From positions 1-64,000 of the forward strand of contig NZ_NWVL01000024.1 of NCBI RefSeq assembly GCF_002382885.1: a stretch of 64,000 bases of DNA. Reading direction: 5' to 3'. The translations under genes were made by a program, and so were the position numbers. This document shows positions 38,430-48,939 of the stretch, piece after piece. Within the stretch, counting starts at the first letter, position 1; every line of letters begins with the position of its first letter. The notes beneath the pieces are model-generated. The model saw only the letters and a list, made by a program, of their open reading frames with translations. It did not search any database and was not told where the DNA came from. Source of the DNA: Streptomyces sp. WZ.A104. GTDB taxonomy: Bacteria > Actinomycetota > Actinomycetes > Streptomycetales > Streptomycetaceae.

Positions 38430-39932
38430 GTGGCACCCGTGCAGCGTCGACAGACCTCCTGGGAGAGCGGCCGTACGGAACTGCTGCCCCAGGGCTACCG
38501 GGTGGGCTCCTGGGAGATCGGCGAGCCGATCGGAGCCGGGGGCTGGGCCACCGTCTACGCCGGTCGACCGGCCCGCGGCCGCACGGGCTCAGCGGACCGG
38601 ACACCCCTGTCGCCGGGGCAGGACGGCGGCGGCGCGTCGGCAGGGGGCGAGGTCGCCCTCAAGGTCATGCCGACCGCCGGACTCGCGCCCCGCCAGGCGC
38701 GCGGTGTGGCGGAGGCCGCCCGGCGCGAGGTCGGACTCGCCCGCCGGACCGGGCATCCAAGGCTTGTCCGGCTGCTGGACTCCCTCGCCCTCCGAGCACC
38801 CGAGCACCCCTTCCTGGACGGCGCGATCGTGCTGGTCATGGAGCGGGCCGGCGGCAGTCTGCGGGATCTCCTCGACGGCGGGGTGGCCGAGGCCGAGGGC
38901 GCCCGGCTCATCGCCGGAATCTGCGAGGGGCTGGCGCATCTGCACGGGGCCGGCTGGGCGCACATGGACCTCAAGCCCGAGAACGTCCTCATCGGCGTCG
39001 ACGGATCGGTCAAGCTCTCGGACTTCGGCCTCGCCACCGAGCTGACCGGAACGCACGGGCACGCGCCCCCGATGGGCACCCTGGACTACCTCCCGCCCGA
39101 GCGGTGGCGGGCCCCGCTGGGAGACCTCGGCGTGCAGGTCCGGCCCAGCGCCGACATCTGGGCCCTGGGCATCGTGATCCACGAGGTGTTCGCCTCCGGC
39201 GTCTCACCGTTCCCGGGCGCCACACCCGTCGCCCGTGGTGCCGCGGTGCAGGAGTACGCCGAAGGGCGCGTCCCGCTCCGCATGGACGCGGCCGTTCCGG
39301 AATTCTGGCGCGCACTGGCCGCCGACTGTCTGGCCCCCACCCACGCCGCCCGCTCCGCACACACCGCCGCGAGCCTGCTCGAACGCATCACCGCCCACGA
39401 GGCCGAGCGGGCGGAGCCCGCCCCCCGGAGCCGCGTGAGACGCGTGTGGCACCGGACCCGCGCCGCCGTCCTCGCCGTCACGGTGTGCGGTGCGGCAGGC
39501 GCGGCGGTGGGGGCGTACTCCGGACAGGAGCGGCCGTCCGAAGCCCCGAAGGCGTCCGGTGAACTCCGTTCGGAGGTGCGGGTGTTCAACGCCGAGCGGG
39601 GCTGCCAGGACCGCGCGGACCGGGACCCGCAGTGCAGCCTCGGCCTGGCGGTCGACCCCACACGCCCCTACGTCGCCGAGAACGTCGTACCGACCCGCGT
39701 GTGGGACGGCGACGTCCTGCGTGCCGAGTGCCGGCTGCCGCAGGGCGAGCCCATCATCGACGAGGCGGGCCTGAAGTCCACCCTCTGGTACCGCGTCCGC
39801 GTCCCCCGAGCGGGCGTGCATACGGAGGCGGGCGCGGACGCGGACGGACAGGCCACGGCGTGGCTGCCCGCCGTCCGGACGAAGGACCGCCCGGCGCTCG
39901 CGCGGTGTCCGCGGCCTTCGGCCGCCCGATGA
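38430..39932 (+). CDS. Membrane-anchored Ser/Thr protein kinase
   Basis: A 500-residue Hanks-type kinase. Glycine loop IGAGGWATVYAG at 34-45, the VAIK-type lysine in VALKVM near 78 (after a Gly/Ser-rich insertion), catalytic HMDLKPEN at about 178-185 (Met replacing the Arg of HRD), and DFG in KLSDFGLA near 199. The missing HRD arginine suggests it does not need activation-loop phosphorylation. One membrane helix at about 345-368 precedes an extracellular domain of 130 residues with several cysteines (GCQDR, QCSLG, ECRLP). It follows the FHA gene by 5 bp. The substrate is not visible. Confidence 0.9.
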   Translation: MAPVQRRQTSWESGRTELLPQGYRVGSWEIGEPIGAGGWATVYAGRPARGRTGSADRTPLSPGQDGGGASAGGEVALKVMPTAGLAPRQARGVAEAARREVGLARRTGHPRLVRLLDSLALRAPEHPFLDGAIVLVMERAGGSLRDLLDGGVAEAEGARLIAGICEGLAHLHGAGWAHMDLKPENVLIGVDGSVKLSDFGLATELTGTHGHAPPMGTLDYLPPERWRAPLGDLGVQVRPSADIWALGIVIHEVFASGVSPFPGATPVARGAAVQEYAEGRVPLRMDAAVPEFWRALAADCLAPTHAARSAHTAASLLERITAHEAERAEPAPRSRVRRVWHRTRAAVLAVTVCGAAGAAVGAYSGQERPSEAPKASGELRSEVRVFNAERGCQDRADRDPQCSLGLAVDPTRPYVAENVVPTRVWDGDVLRAECRLPQGEPIIDEAGLKSTLWYRVRVPRAGVHTEAGADADGQATAWLPAVRTKDRPALARCPRPSAAR

Positions 39933-40016
39933 GCCAGAAGCGGGCGGTCTGACACCGGCAGGGCACGACCCCGCCGGGGCGCAGGACCAGGGCAGCTGTC
40001 CGCCCCCGGGCTGCGG

Positions 40017-41129
40017 TCAGCGGTCGCGACGGCGACTACCGGACACCCGGAAGGTGCTGAGCACGGCCTTGTGATCGGTCGGCCAGGTCCAGCTCGGTTC
40101 CCAGAACCTGTCCCGTCCGGTCTCCCGCACACGTTCGTTGCGCACGATCGTGGTGGAAGGCCCCACGATCACGCTGTCCAGAAGACGGAGCCGCCGGTCG
40201 GGGTGGTAGAAGACGAAGTCGATCCGGTCCCGCTCGTCCGCCTTCGGGGCCCAGGTGAGCTGCCCGGGCTCCACTCCGGCGTTGTCACTCGGCCAGGTGA
40301 AGCCCGGCGAGCGCGCGGGGTCGGGGTGGATCTCACGGTAGCTGTCGCGGAATCCGGCCTTCTCGATGGCCTTGGTCGTCGACCACTTGACGACGGTGCC
40401 GTTGTGGTCGAACAGATTCCGCGTCCGACGAGTCCAGTCCAGGTGCGACGGCTCGTTGAAGTCACCGGCCAGCAGGGTGAGCCTTCCCCGGCGCCGTTCC
40501 TCGGCGGCGTCCGCCAGGACCGTCTTCGTCACCGCCGTGCGGCCGGAGGCCTCGTTGAGCCGCATGATGAGGCCGACGTCGGTGATCGGGCCGGTCGGGA
40601 TCTCGTCCCACCCGTACTCGGAGGTCTCCAGGGGAGGCGGCGTGCCACCGCCGTAGCCGCGCGGCAGGTAGTTGACGTAATAGCGGTACTCCAGGTGGCC
40701 GGAGTAGGCCGCGATCTCGGTGCCGTCGACCGAGATGACCGCCTTCGACCAGGACGGGAAGGCGCGGTGCTCGACGATCGGGTAGCGGGAGATCACTCCG
40801 GGGTCACCCGGGTTCGCGTTGTCGAAGTAGGTCAGACCGCGGTCGGCGAGGTCCGACAGCAGGGCGGCGACCCGCTCCTCGTTCGATTCGCTGAGCATGA
40901 CCACATCGGGTTCGACCGCGGCGATGGTGTCGGCGATACCGGCCCGGCCGCCCGCCACCTGGCTGCCGCCCATCCAGATGTTGAACTGGAGGACCTTCAG
41001 CTTCCGGTGCGCGGGCCGGTGCCTTCCCGCCATGCCGCTCGGGGTGCCGGCCTCGGCGGTGCCCGCGCCCAGCATCCCCGATCCCACGGCCGCTCCTGCC
41101 ATCCCGATTAGCGCTCGGCGCTTTATCAT
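40017..41129 (-). CDS. Tat-exported endonuclease/exonuclease/phosphatase family protein
   Basis: A 370-residue protein with a twin-arginine-like signal (MIKRRALIGMAGAAVGSGML, cleavage near AEA 27). The EEP fold is marked by VLQFNIWMGG at about 46-55 (metal-binding Asn), MLSESNEER (Glu ligand, near 80), GDFNEPSHLD near 222 (catalytic Asp/Asn) and TDHKAVLSTF near 354 (catalytic His). It could be a secreted nuclease, sphingomyelinase-like phosphodiesterase or phosphatase; the sequence does not decide. It is convergent with the kinase gene. Upstream is the end of the clavam cluster, which reads in the same direction but is separated by 222 bp. Confidence 0.88.
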   Translation of the reverse strand: MIKRRALIGMAGAAVGSGMLGAGTAEAGTPSGMAGRHRPAHRKLKVLQFNIWMGGSQVAGGRAGIADTIAAVEPDVVMLSESNEERVAALLSDLADRGLTYFDNANPGDPGVISRYPIVEHRAFPSWSKAVISVDGTEIAAYSGHLEYRYYVNYLPRGYGGGTPPPLETSEYGWDEIPTGPITDVGLIMRLNEASGRTAVTKTVLADAAEERRRGRLTLLAGDFNEPSHLDWTRRTRNLFDHNGTVVKWSTTKAIEKAGFRDSYREIHPDPARSPGFTWPSDNAGVEPGQLTWAPKADERDRIDFVFYHPDRRLRLLDSVIVGPSTTIVRNERVRETGRDRFWEPSWTWPTDHKAVLSTFRVSGSRRRDR

Positions 41130-41351
41130 CTTCTACCTCAACCTCTGGTCGGTGGCTTCTGCACGGGTGCTGTTCGACCCCGGCTGGGACGAAGTGTCGA
41201 TATGCGTCGAGTCCGAGGGGTGAACCCGGACTGGAATTCGCATGTCGGTCGAACGCTGCATGGTGGCATCCGCCCCTGGCGCCGGACCAGACCCGCGCCG
41301 CCGTCGACGGGCGAGACCGCTCACGAGAGCAGGTCCACGTCGGCGGGCGGA
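41130..41351. other. Intergenic region at left edge of clavam cluster
   Basis: A 222-bp region between the 3' end of the ATP-grasp gene and the EEP gene start. It contains no gene I can support; it probably carries the promoter for the EEP gene. No clear hairpin terminator or repeat was seen. Confidence 0.4.
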
Positions 41352-42353
41352 TCAGCATCTCTCCCCGTGTGTCCGTTGCCGAGGTGCGCCGCCTTCGTCC
41401 AGTCGGCGGTTGATGTACTGGACAAGGGCCTGCGCGACCAGCTTCCTGGTCGAAGGGGGCAGGTCCTCATAGGCAGCAGAGACGGTCATCCATTCGTTGA
41501 GTGTGTAACTGTCCCCACTGATCAGCCAGTCCACGCACAGGTAGTCGGAATGCAGGCTCCGTGCCAGGCGCTCGCTGAGGTCCGCGATCTCGGCAGGGGG
41601 CTCGTAGCCCGATCCGCTGCCGCCTTGGCTGACGTTCGCAAGGTACGTCTGGCCGGCGGGCTCGCGCAGCAGCGCGGCGATCATCCTGCCTTCGTGTACG
41701 TAGACACGGACGTCGCCGCTGTCAGGCAGGTAGGGCTGTACCAGGCAGCCCAGCCCGCCGGGTGCCATCAGATCGATCGAGGCTCCGAGGTGCTGGACCG
41801 TGTCGGCCTTCAGGACCCCGTAACCCATGGCCATGGAACGCGGCTTGACCACGTAGGGGCCGGGCGGCAGCTGCGTTCGTACGGCGTCGAGAGCTCGTCG
41901 GGCGTATCGGCCGAAGGGCACTGAGACGGTCGGCAGGACTGGCGCTCCCAGTGCTGCCGCATGGTGGTACATGGCCAGTTTGTCGAGGCCGAAGGCCTCG
42001 GGATCCAGGGTCCCGTCCGTCAGCAGGACGCAGTCGGACGCGCGGACGGTCCGGGTGATGGCCTCGATGTGCCGTGCGATGGCCGGGTCCCAGGTCCAGG
42101 AGGTGACCAGGAACCCCGCGTACTGGGCGAGCAGGTCCTCCTCGCCGTGCAGGAGGCGCGGACGGCCGTTCCAGACGGGAACTATGTCGCAGGAGTGGAC
42201 GACGCGCACGTCGAAGCCCGCGGCTGTCAGCATGTCGAGGCGCTCGGACCCTCCGCGCTTCAGCTGCTCCTGCACATGGGGGTCGTAGTTGTCCGGCGTG
42301 GTGATCCACACGAGTCTCGGCCGTGCGGAGGTTCCGGTTGCGGCGTTCTTCAC
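41352..42353 (-). CDS. RimK/LysX-like ATP-grasp ligase in clavam cluster
   Basis: A 333-residue ATP-grasp protein. The ATP-grasp lysine lies in GPYVVKPRSMAMGYGVLK (about 175-192), with the second grasp lobe QPYLPDSGDVRVYVHEGRMI (about 220-240) and the metal/ATP residues VDWLISGDSYTLNEW near 290. This resembles RimK/LysX/glutathione-synthetase relatives, which join a carboxylate to an amine through an acyl phosphate. The GTG at 42353 overlaps the MFS stop by 4 bp. Within a clavam cluster a likely job is to attach an amino acid to clavaminate or a derived clavam. It is distinct from the second ATP-grasp gene at 47656. Substrates are not predicted from sequence. Confidence 0.83.
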   Translation of the reverse strand: MKNAATGTSARPRLVWITTPDNYDPHVQEQLKRGGSERLDMLTAAGFDVRVVHSCDIVPVWNGRPRLLHGEEDLLAQYAGFLVTSWTWDPAIARHIEAITRTVRASDCVLLTDGTLDPEAFGLDKLAMYHHAAALGAPVLPTVSVPFGRYARRALDAVRTQLPPGPYVVKPRSMAMGYGVLKADTVQHLGASIDLMAPGGLGCLVQPYLPDSGDVRVYVHEGRMIAALLREPAGQTYLANVSQGGSGSGYEPPAEIADLSERLARSLHSDYLCVDWLISGDSYTLNEWMTVSAAYEDLPPSTRKLVAQALVQYINRRLDEGGAPRQRTHGERC

Positions 42354-43639
42354 AGTACTTCCTTGTCGACGGGCGGTTCGGGAACGGGCAGTACGCGCAT
42401 GCCGCGCAGTGGGGACAGGAGGAGCCAGAGAGCGGAGAGCGCGGTTCCCGCGGCTCCCGCCCAGACGGCGGAACGCGCGTCGTGGAACTCGGCGACAGCG
42501 CCGCCCAGGAGGACTCCCAGCGGCCTTGCGCCCCAGGCGAAGAACCGGACCGTCGCGTTCACACGCCCCAGCAGGTCCGGCGGTACGGACCGCTGGCGGT
42601 AGCTGACCTGGGCGACGTTGTAGATGACGAGTCCCGCCGCGAAGGCGAACTGCGCACAGGCCACGAGCGCGAGCCGGGGGCCGGTCCCGGTCAGGCCTGC
42701 CAGCAGGGTGCACGGCGCCGCCAGGGTCACGCTAAGGACGACGGCCCGGCCGTCACCGATCCGTTCCACCACCCGCCCCACGAAGACTGTCGCAGCCAGG
42801 CCGCCCACGCCCCCCGCGGTGAACAGCAGTCCGATCGTGACGGCGGGTACCTCCAGGTCCTGGGCCAGCAGGACGAGCAGCATCCCGTATCCCATGCTCC
42901 AGAAGAACGTCATGGTCGTGGAGCAGGCCACCAGGGGACGCAGCACGGTATGGCCCAGTACGTACCTGATTCCCTGAAGGATCGAACGGTCGAGGCGTTC
43001 GCGTGGTTCCTTGGCGACCTGCTCCGGTGGGCCCCCTATCCGGGCGACGCAGAGGGCGGATGCGGCGTAGGAGACGCACGACACCACGATCGCCAGCGGT
43101 GCCGTGACGGCCTGGACGATCAGGCCGGCCATGCCGGGGCCCGCAGCCGAAGCCGTCTGGTCCACGGCGACGAGGCGGGCGTTGGCCCTGACCAGTCCGT
43201 CCCGCCCGACCACGTGCGGCAGGTAGCTCTGATCGGCGACGTCGAAGAAGACAGTGGCCAGGCCCACGACGAACGCGACCGCGCAGAGGTGGGCGACCGC
43301 GAGGGCGTCCAGCATCCACAGCGCGGGCACCAGGGCCAGAGCGGCTGCCCGGACGAGGTCGGCCACGATCATGACGGGACGCCTGCGCATCCGGTCCACC
43401 CAGACTCCGACCGGCAGTCCGATGAGGAGGAAGGCGACCGTCTGGGAGGCGGAGACCATGCTGACCTGGAACGGGCTGGCCTGCAGAGTCGTCGCGGCGA
43501 GGAGCGGCATGGCGAGGCTGAGCACCACGAAGCCGGTCTGGCTCAGGGCTTGCGCGAGGAGGAGCCGGCGAAGGTTCGACTCCCGCCCGCTCCGACTGGC
43601 GCTGCCGGTCCTGCCCCCACGGAACTTGCTGATCTGCAT
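42350..43639 (-). CDS. MFS exporter in clavam cluster
   Basis: A 429-residue major facilitator with about 12 membrane helices. The cytosolic loop motif GLPVGVWVDRMRRRPVMIV (about residues 66-84) is the classic MFS motif A, and the layout fits macrolide-efflux-type exporters. ATG 43639 is used; an in-frame ATG at 43717 would add 26 Ser/Arg-rich residues and cannot be excluded, as neither has a strong ribosome-binding site. The clavulanate cluster also carries an MFS gene (ORF13), so export or self-protection is likely. It shares GTGA with the ATP-grasp gene and diverges from the SARP. Confidence 0.88.
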   Translation of the reverse strand: MQISKFRGGRTGSASRSGRESNLRRLLLAQALSQTGFVVLSLAMPLLAATTLQASPFQVSMVSASQTVAFLLIGLPVGVWVDRMRRRPVMIVADLVRAAALALVPALWMLDALAVAHLCAVAFVVGLATVFFDVADQSYLPHVVGRDGLVRANARLVAVDQTASAAGPGMAGLIVQAVTAPLAIVVSCVSYAASALCVARIGGPPEQVAKEPRERLDRSILQGIRYVLGHTVLRPLVACSTTMTFFWSMGYGMLLVLLAQDLEVPAVTIGLLFTAGGVGGLAATVFVGRVVERIGDGRAVVLSVTLAAPCTLLAGLTGTGPRLALVACAQFAFAAGLVIYNVAQVSYRQRSVPPDLLGRVNATVRFFAWGARPLGVLLGGAVAEFHDARSAVWAGAAGTALSALWLLLSPLRGMRVLPVPEPPVDKEVL

Positions 43640-44715
43640 GGCACCGCCAGTACTCCCCCCGGCGGACCGGGCCCCGCGGACGGGGACGCTTCTGGACGCC
43701 CAGAAGCTATGCGTCATCAGTGCCCCCCGCAATGCTCCGGAGATCGGGCCGAAGCGGACCGGGACGGCTTTGCCGCAGGTCAGCGCCATGAAACGGATGC
43801 CGGGCAGGTCTGGGACGGGGCGGTGGAGAGAGCCGGCGGAGAGTCTGGCGAGAGGTCGGCCGACGGGACGGCCCGGAGTGCCGCGTCCCCGCCGGACTTC
43901 CCGACTCGGGCGCGCGTTCGGGGCGACGCCCTTCTGCCCGAGCAGCCTTCGAGGCCCGCCGCGCACCCCACCCGCCGCACACACCCCACCTGCCCCTGTG
44001 CTCAGAAGGAGTGGCGATCCAACAGCCCTTGTACACATGGAGGGGTTCCGCGAACGGTCGAGCCTCAGCGCAGGGGCAGCGGCCGGAGTTGGCTGAAAAT
44101 GATGTCCTCCGTGGCAGGCCTGGTGGAGGTCGGAGGGGCTTGCCGATCGGACGGCGGGCCGCGTCGACGGCAGCCGGGGCGGAGGGCCGTCCCGGCGCTC
44201 CGCGGGGCGGGGCGCCCTTCCGGAGCGCCTCGGCCGTGGGCAGCGCACCGCAGCGAGGCGGAGCGTCCACACCCTTGGGTTCACCGGTGGGCCGGCCTTC
44301 CCGGGAGCGAACGGGGGCATGGCTGGAAGCGCTTCGTCCGGCGGAGCGGCCATGGCGGAGGCTACGCACTGTGCACTGATCGTCGCCGATGGCGGCACTG
44401 TTCGTGGTTGCGGAAGCACGCGAGCGGCAGCACACCGGCTTCAGTGGGAGGTGTCCGGCCCCGGAAGGCACCGCGATGACCGGACCCGTGCGGGTGGGGT
44501 CCGCCGAGAGGGTTCGCCCCGGGCCGCATGTCCGGACCGGCTCACGCGCTGTTCGGTTTCCGGTGATCCTGCCGGCGGCCGTCCGGCCCTATAGCAAATC
44601 AGCCAATTAACTGGCGCCCACATGCGTCCATTGACACAAAGCTTCCACGTTCCGTCTACTTCTGACGCACGGCTCAACTGCAAGTCCGGGTAGGTCAGTA
44701 TGAAGGGTCCCCAGA
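43640..44715. other. Long intergenic region between MFS and SARP genes
   Basis: About 1.07 kb without a gene I can support. Open frames here (for example 43707-44471 minus, 44011-44379 plus) have no recognisable family and are very Arg/Gly/Pro-rich, as expected of shadow frames in GC-rich DNA. The last 130 bp (44585-44715) is distinctly AT-richer and contains the likely SARP promoter. The rest may be decayed coding sequence, a leader or control region; no transposase fragment was recognised. Confidence 0.5.
44631..44660 (+). promoter_or_regulatory. Probable promoter of the clavam SARP gene
   Basis: TTGACA at 44631-44636 is followed after 18 bp by TCTACT at 44655-44660, close to a sigma-70/HrdB consensus, 55 bp upstream of the SARP ATG. 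The region lies in an AT-rich stretch. Alternative 17-bp spacing gives GTCTAC. Confidence 0.5.
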
Positions 44716-45510
44716 ATGAATGCAGATGACAGTCGCGACGCGAACCGGCCAGTTCACATCGCCGTGCTGGGTCCGTTCGAGGTGCACGCAGGCCCGGTGC
44801 GCGTGACCGTCCCGGGCCGTCGCCAGCAGGGGATGCTGGCTGCTCTGGCCCTGCAGTCCGGCCGGATCGTTGCCGCAGAGCAGCTGATCAGAGCCGTCTG
44901 GTACGACAGTCCGCCGCGTACCGCGACGGGGCAGGTTCAGACCGGCATCTGGATGCTGCGGACGGCACTCGTCACCGCCGGAGCCCCCTCGGAGGTAGTG
45001 CAGTCCCATGCTACGGGGTACAGGCTGAATGCCGACCTGTGCTCCGTCGACGTCGCGATCTACCGGGCCCGTCTCGCCTCGGCCCGCGCGATGCACCGGC
45101 GCGGCTGGCCCGACGAGGCTGCGCGACTCGTGCGATCGGCCCAGGATCTGTGGCGCGGTCCGGCTCTCGCCGACATCCCTCATCAAGGACTGCGGAGCTG
45201 CTCCATGCGTCTTGAGGAAGAGCACGTCGCCGCGGTGCACTACCGGGCTTCACTCGAACTCCAGCTCGGGCGCCACGAAGAAGTCATCCCGGAGCTCTTC
45301 GAGCTGGTCGACCACTACCCCTTGCGGGAGAGTCTGCACGCGGACCTCATGCTCGCGCTCTACCGCTCGGGCAGGCAAGCCGACGCCCTGGAGGTCTTCC
45401 ACAGCGTGCGGCGGACCCTCTCGGAGGAGCTGGGCATCGACCCCGGCCCCGTCCTGCGTACTCTGGCCCAGGCGATCCTGCGACAGGACAGCACCCTCCT
45501 CCCCGCGTGA
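44716..45510 (+). CDS. SARP-family activator, CcaR-like, of clavam cluster
   Basis: A 264-residue SARP: an OmpR-type winged helix at about 14-105 (IAVLGPFEVHAGPVRVTVPG, RRQQGMLAALALQSG, SHATGYRL) followed by a BTAD domain at 115-260 (LELQLGRHEEVIPELFELVD, LYRSGRQADALEVFHSVRRT). This is the size of CcaR, the SARP that activates clavulanate and cephamycin genes in S. clavuligerus. It diverges from MFS/ATP-grasp and converges on cas, so it sits inside the cluster and is the likely pathway activator. I saw no TTA codon, so bldA dependence through this gene is not indicated. Confidence 0.9.
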   Translation: MNADDSRDANRPVHIAVLGPFEVHAGPVRVTVPGRRQQGMLAALALQSGRIVAAEQLIRAVWYDSPPRTATGQVQTGIWMLRTALVTAGAPSEVVQSHATGYRLNADLCSVDVAIYRARLASARAMHRRGWPDEAARLVRSAQDLWRGPALADIPHQGLRSCSMRLEEEHVAAVHYRASLELQLGRHEEVIPELFELVDHYPLRESLHADLMLALYRSGRQADALEVFHSVRRTLSEELGIDPGPVLRTLAQAILRQDSTLLPA

Positions 45511-45722
45511 CGAGAGGCGAGCCCGTTGCGGGCACAGCGTGTCCCAACCGCGAGTTCGCGAGCCGCCCACTCCCCGGCAGTGCACGGATCGCGCCCCCGC
45601 CAGGGCCCAGGTGCCCCTCTCCCCGTCCGCTGAGGACCGGGAGACGGGCCGTGCGCCGCAGGTACCCGACCGGAAGGTGCCCGTAGCGGCCCCTTCCAGC
45701 CGGGTAGGCGGCTTCGGCGAAG

Positions 45723-47655
<1,933 letters not shown>

Positions 47656-47659
<4 letters not shown>

Positions 47660-48939
47660 GGAGCCGTCCTTCGGGTGCGGATGCGGATGCCCGCCGCTGC
47701 GCGCCGGGCTTCTTCCAGAGCGGCTTCGGCGGTGTCTCCGCGGGCGTAGACGAAGCCGACGGACGCCGAGTTGTCCAGCCGTTGGGCCACCAGGTCGCCC
47801 GGCTGGTGGTGGAGGCTGACCGAGACGCCGGGACGGACCGCCCCGTCCAGCCCCTCGATGCGGACGAACTCGCCGCTCTCGTCGGGGAACAGCACCACCA
47901 CCGCGGCGCCGCCCACCGGCCCCCGGCCGGGTACTCCCTCCGGTACGTGCCCGACTCCGAGCGCAAGCAGTTTCGCGTCCAGATGCGGGTTGGTTCCGCA
48001 CACGTCGGTGACCATCGTGGAGATCATGTGCGCCGGCAGCCGGGGGTTCACCTCGATGACCCGCGGCCCGTCACCGGTGATCATCACCTCGGTGTGGGCA
48101 GGGCCCTGCCGGTAGGAGATGGCACACAGGGCCCTCTCCACGCTGGACCGGACCGCTTCCCAGACATCCGGGTCGAGGGCGACCGGGAACGAGTGGGCCT
48201 CCTCCAGCATCGTCTGCCTGTGCAGGTACTTGGACGTCGCGCCGAAGAAATGGGTGCTCCCGTCCACGGTCATGGACTCGACACTCACCTCGGTGCCCTC
48301 GACGTACTCCTCCACGAGCACGTGACCGGGCCTCGGCTGCCCCCGCAGGGAGCGCCGGACACCCGACAGCTCGCGCCACGCCTCTTCGGCCTCCGCAGCC
48401 GTCGAGCACTTGCGGACGCCGTAGGAGATGGCTTCGGAGGGGGGCTTGGCGATCAGCGGCAGCCCGACGTGGGCGATGGCTTCGTCCAGCTCGTCGGCAC
48501 AGGTCACGAGCCGCCACCGCACGTTCGCCGGGTCCCCGTCCAGCGCGGCCCGCAGCAGGTGTTTGTCGTTCGCCGAGCGGACCGCGTCCATTCCCTGGGA
48601 CGGCAGTCCGAGTGACTCCGCCGCGCGGGCGGTCACCTCGGTGTGGTAGTCGGAGAACGACAGGATGCCGTCCACCAGGGGCTTGCCGTTCTCGTCGGTG
48701 AGGGCTTCCAGAACGGCACGCCAGTCGTGTGTGTCCACGTGCAGGACCCGGTCGACACGGCCGAGAGGGTGCTCGGACAGCGGCCGCTGTCCGCCGGTGT
48801 ACCACTCCTCCCCCTGCACGAGCAGCCATATCTCACAGCCGAAGTCCCGGGCGCGGTGGATACCCGAGTAGAACGCGTCGTGGAGCATCGACTCCACGAT
48901 GGCGAGCCGCTTGCCCCGGAACCGCTCGTATCCGGTCAT
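47656..48939 (-). CDS. ATP-grasp carboxylate-amine ligase in core clavam operon
   Basis: A 427-residue ATP-grasp enzyme: an N-terminal Rossmann-like region, the lysine in VGLPLIAKPPSEAISYGVRK (about 165-184), GHVLVEEYVEGTEVSVESMT (about 213-232), and the metal/ATP segment VIEVNPRLPAHM near 300. The C-terminal domain is biotin-carboxylase-like, as in BacD-type and carboxylate-amine ligases. In S. clavuligerus GcaS, also an ATP-grasp protein, makes N-glycyl-clavaminic acid. This gene sits between bls and pah with 4-bp overlaps on both sides, so it is translated with the core enzymes. Amino acid added is unknown; glycine is the simplest guess by analogy. Confidence 0.87.

Noticed and set aside
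39933..40016. Hairpin terminator between kinase and EEP genes
   Set aside because: Only a 4-bp stem (CCCC-GCC-GGGG) is visible, too weak to call.
44011..44379. Plus-strand frame of 122 codons as a gene
   Set aside because: Arg/Gly/Pro-rich with no family match, weak start and no ribosome-binding site.
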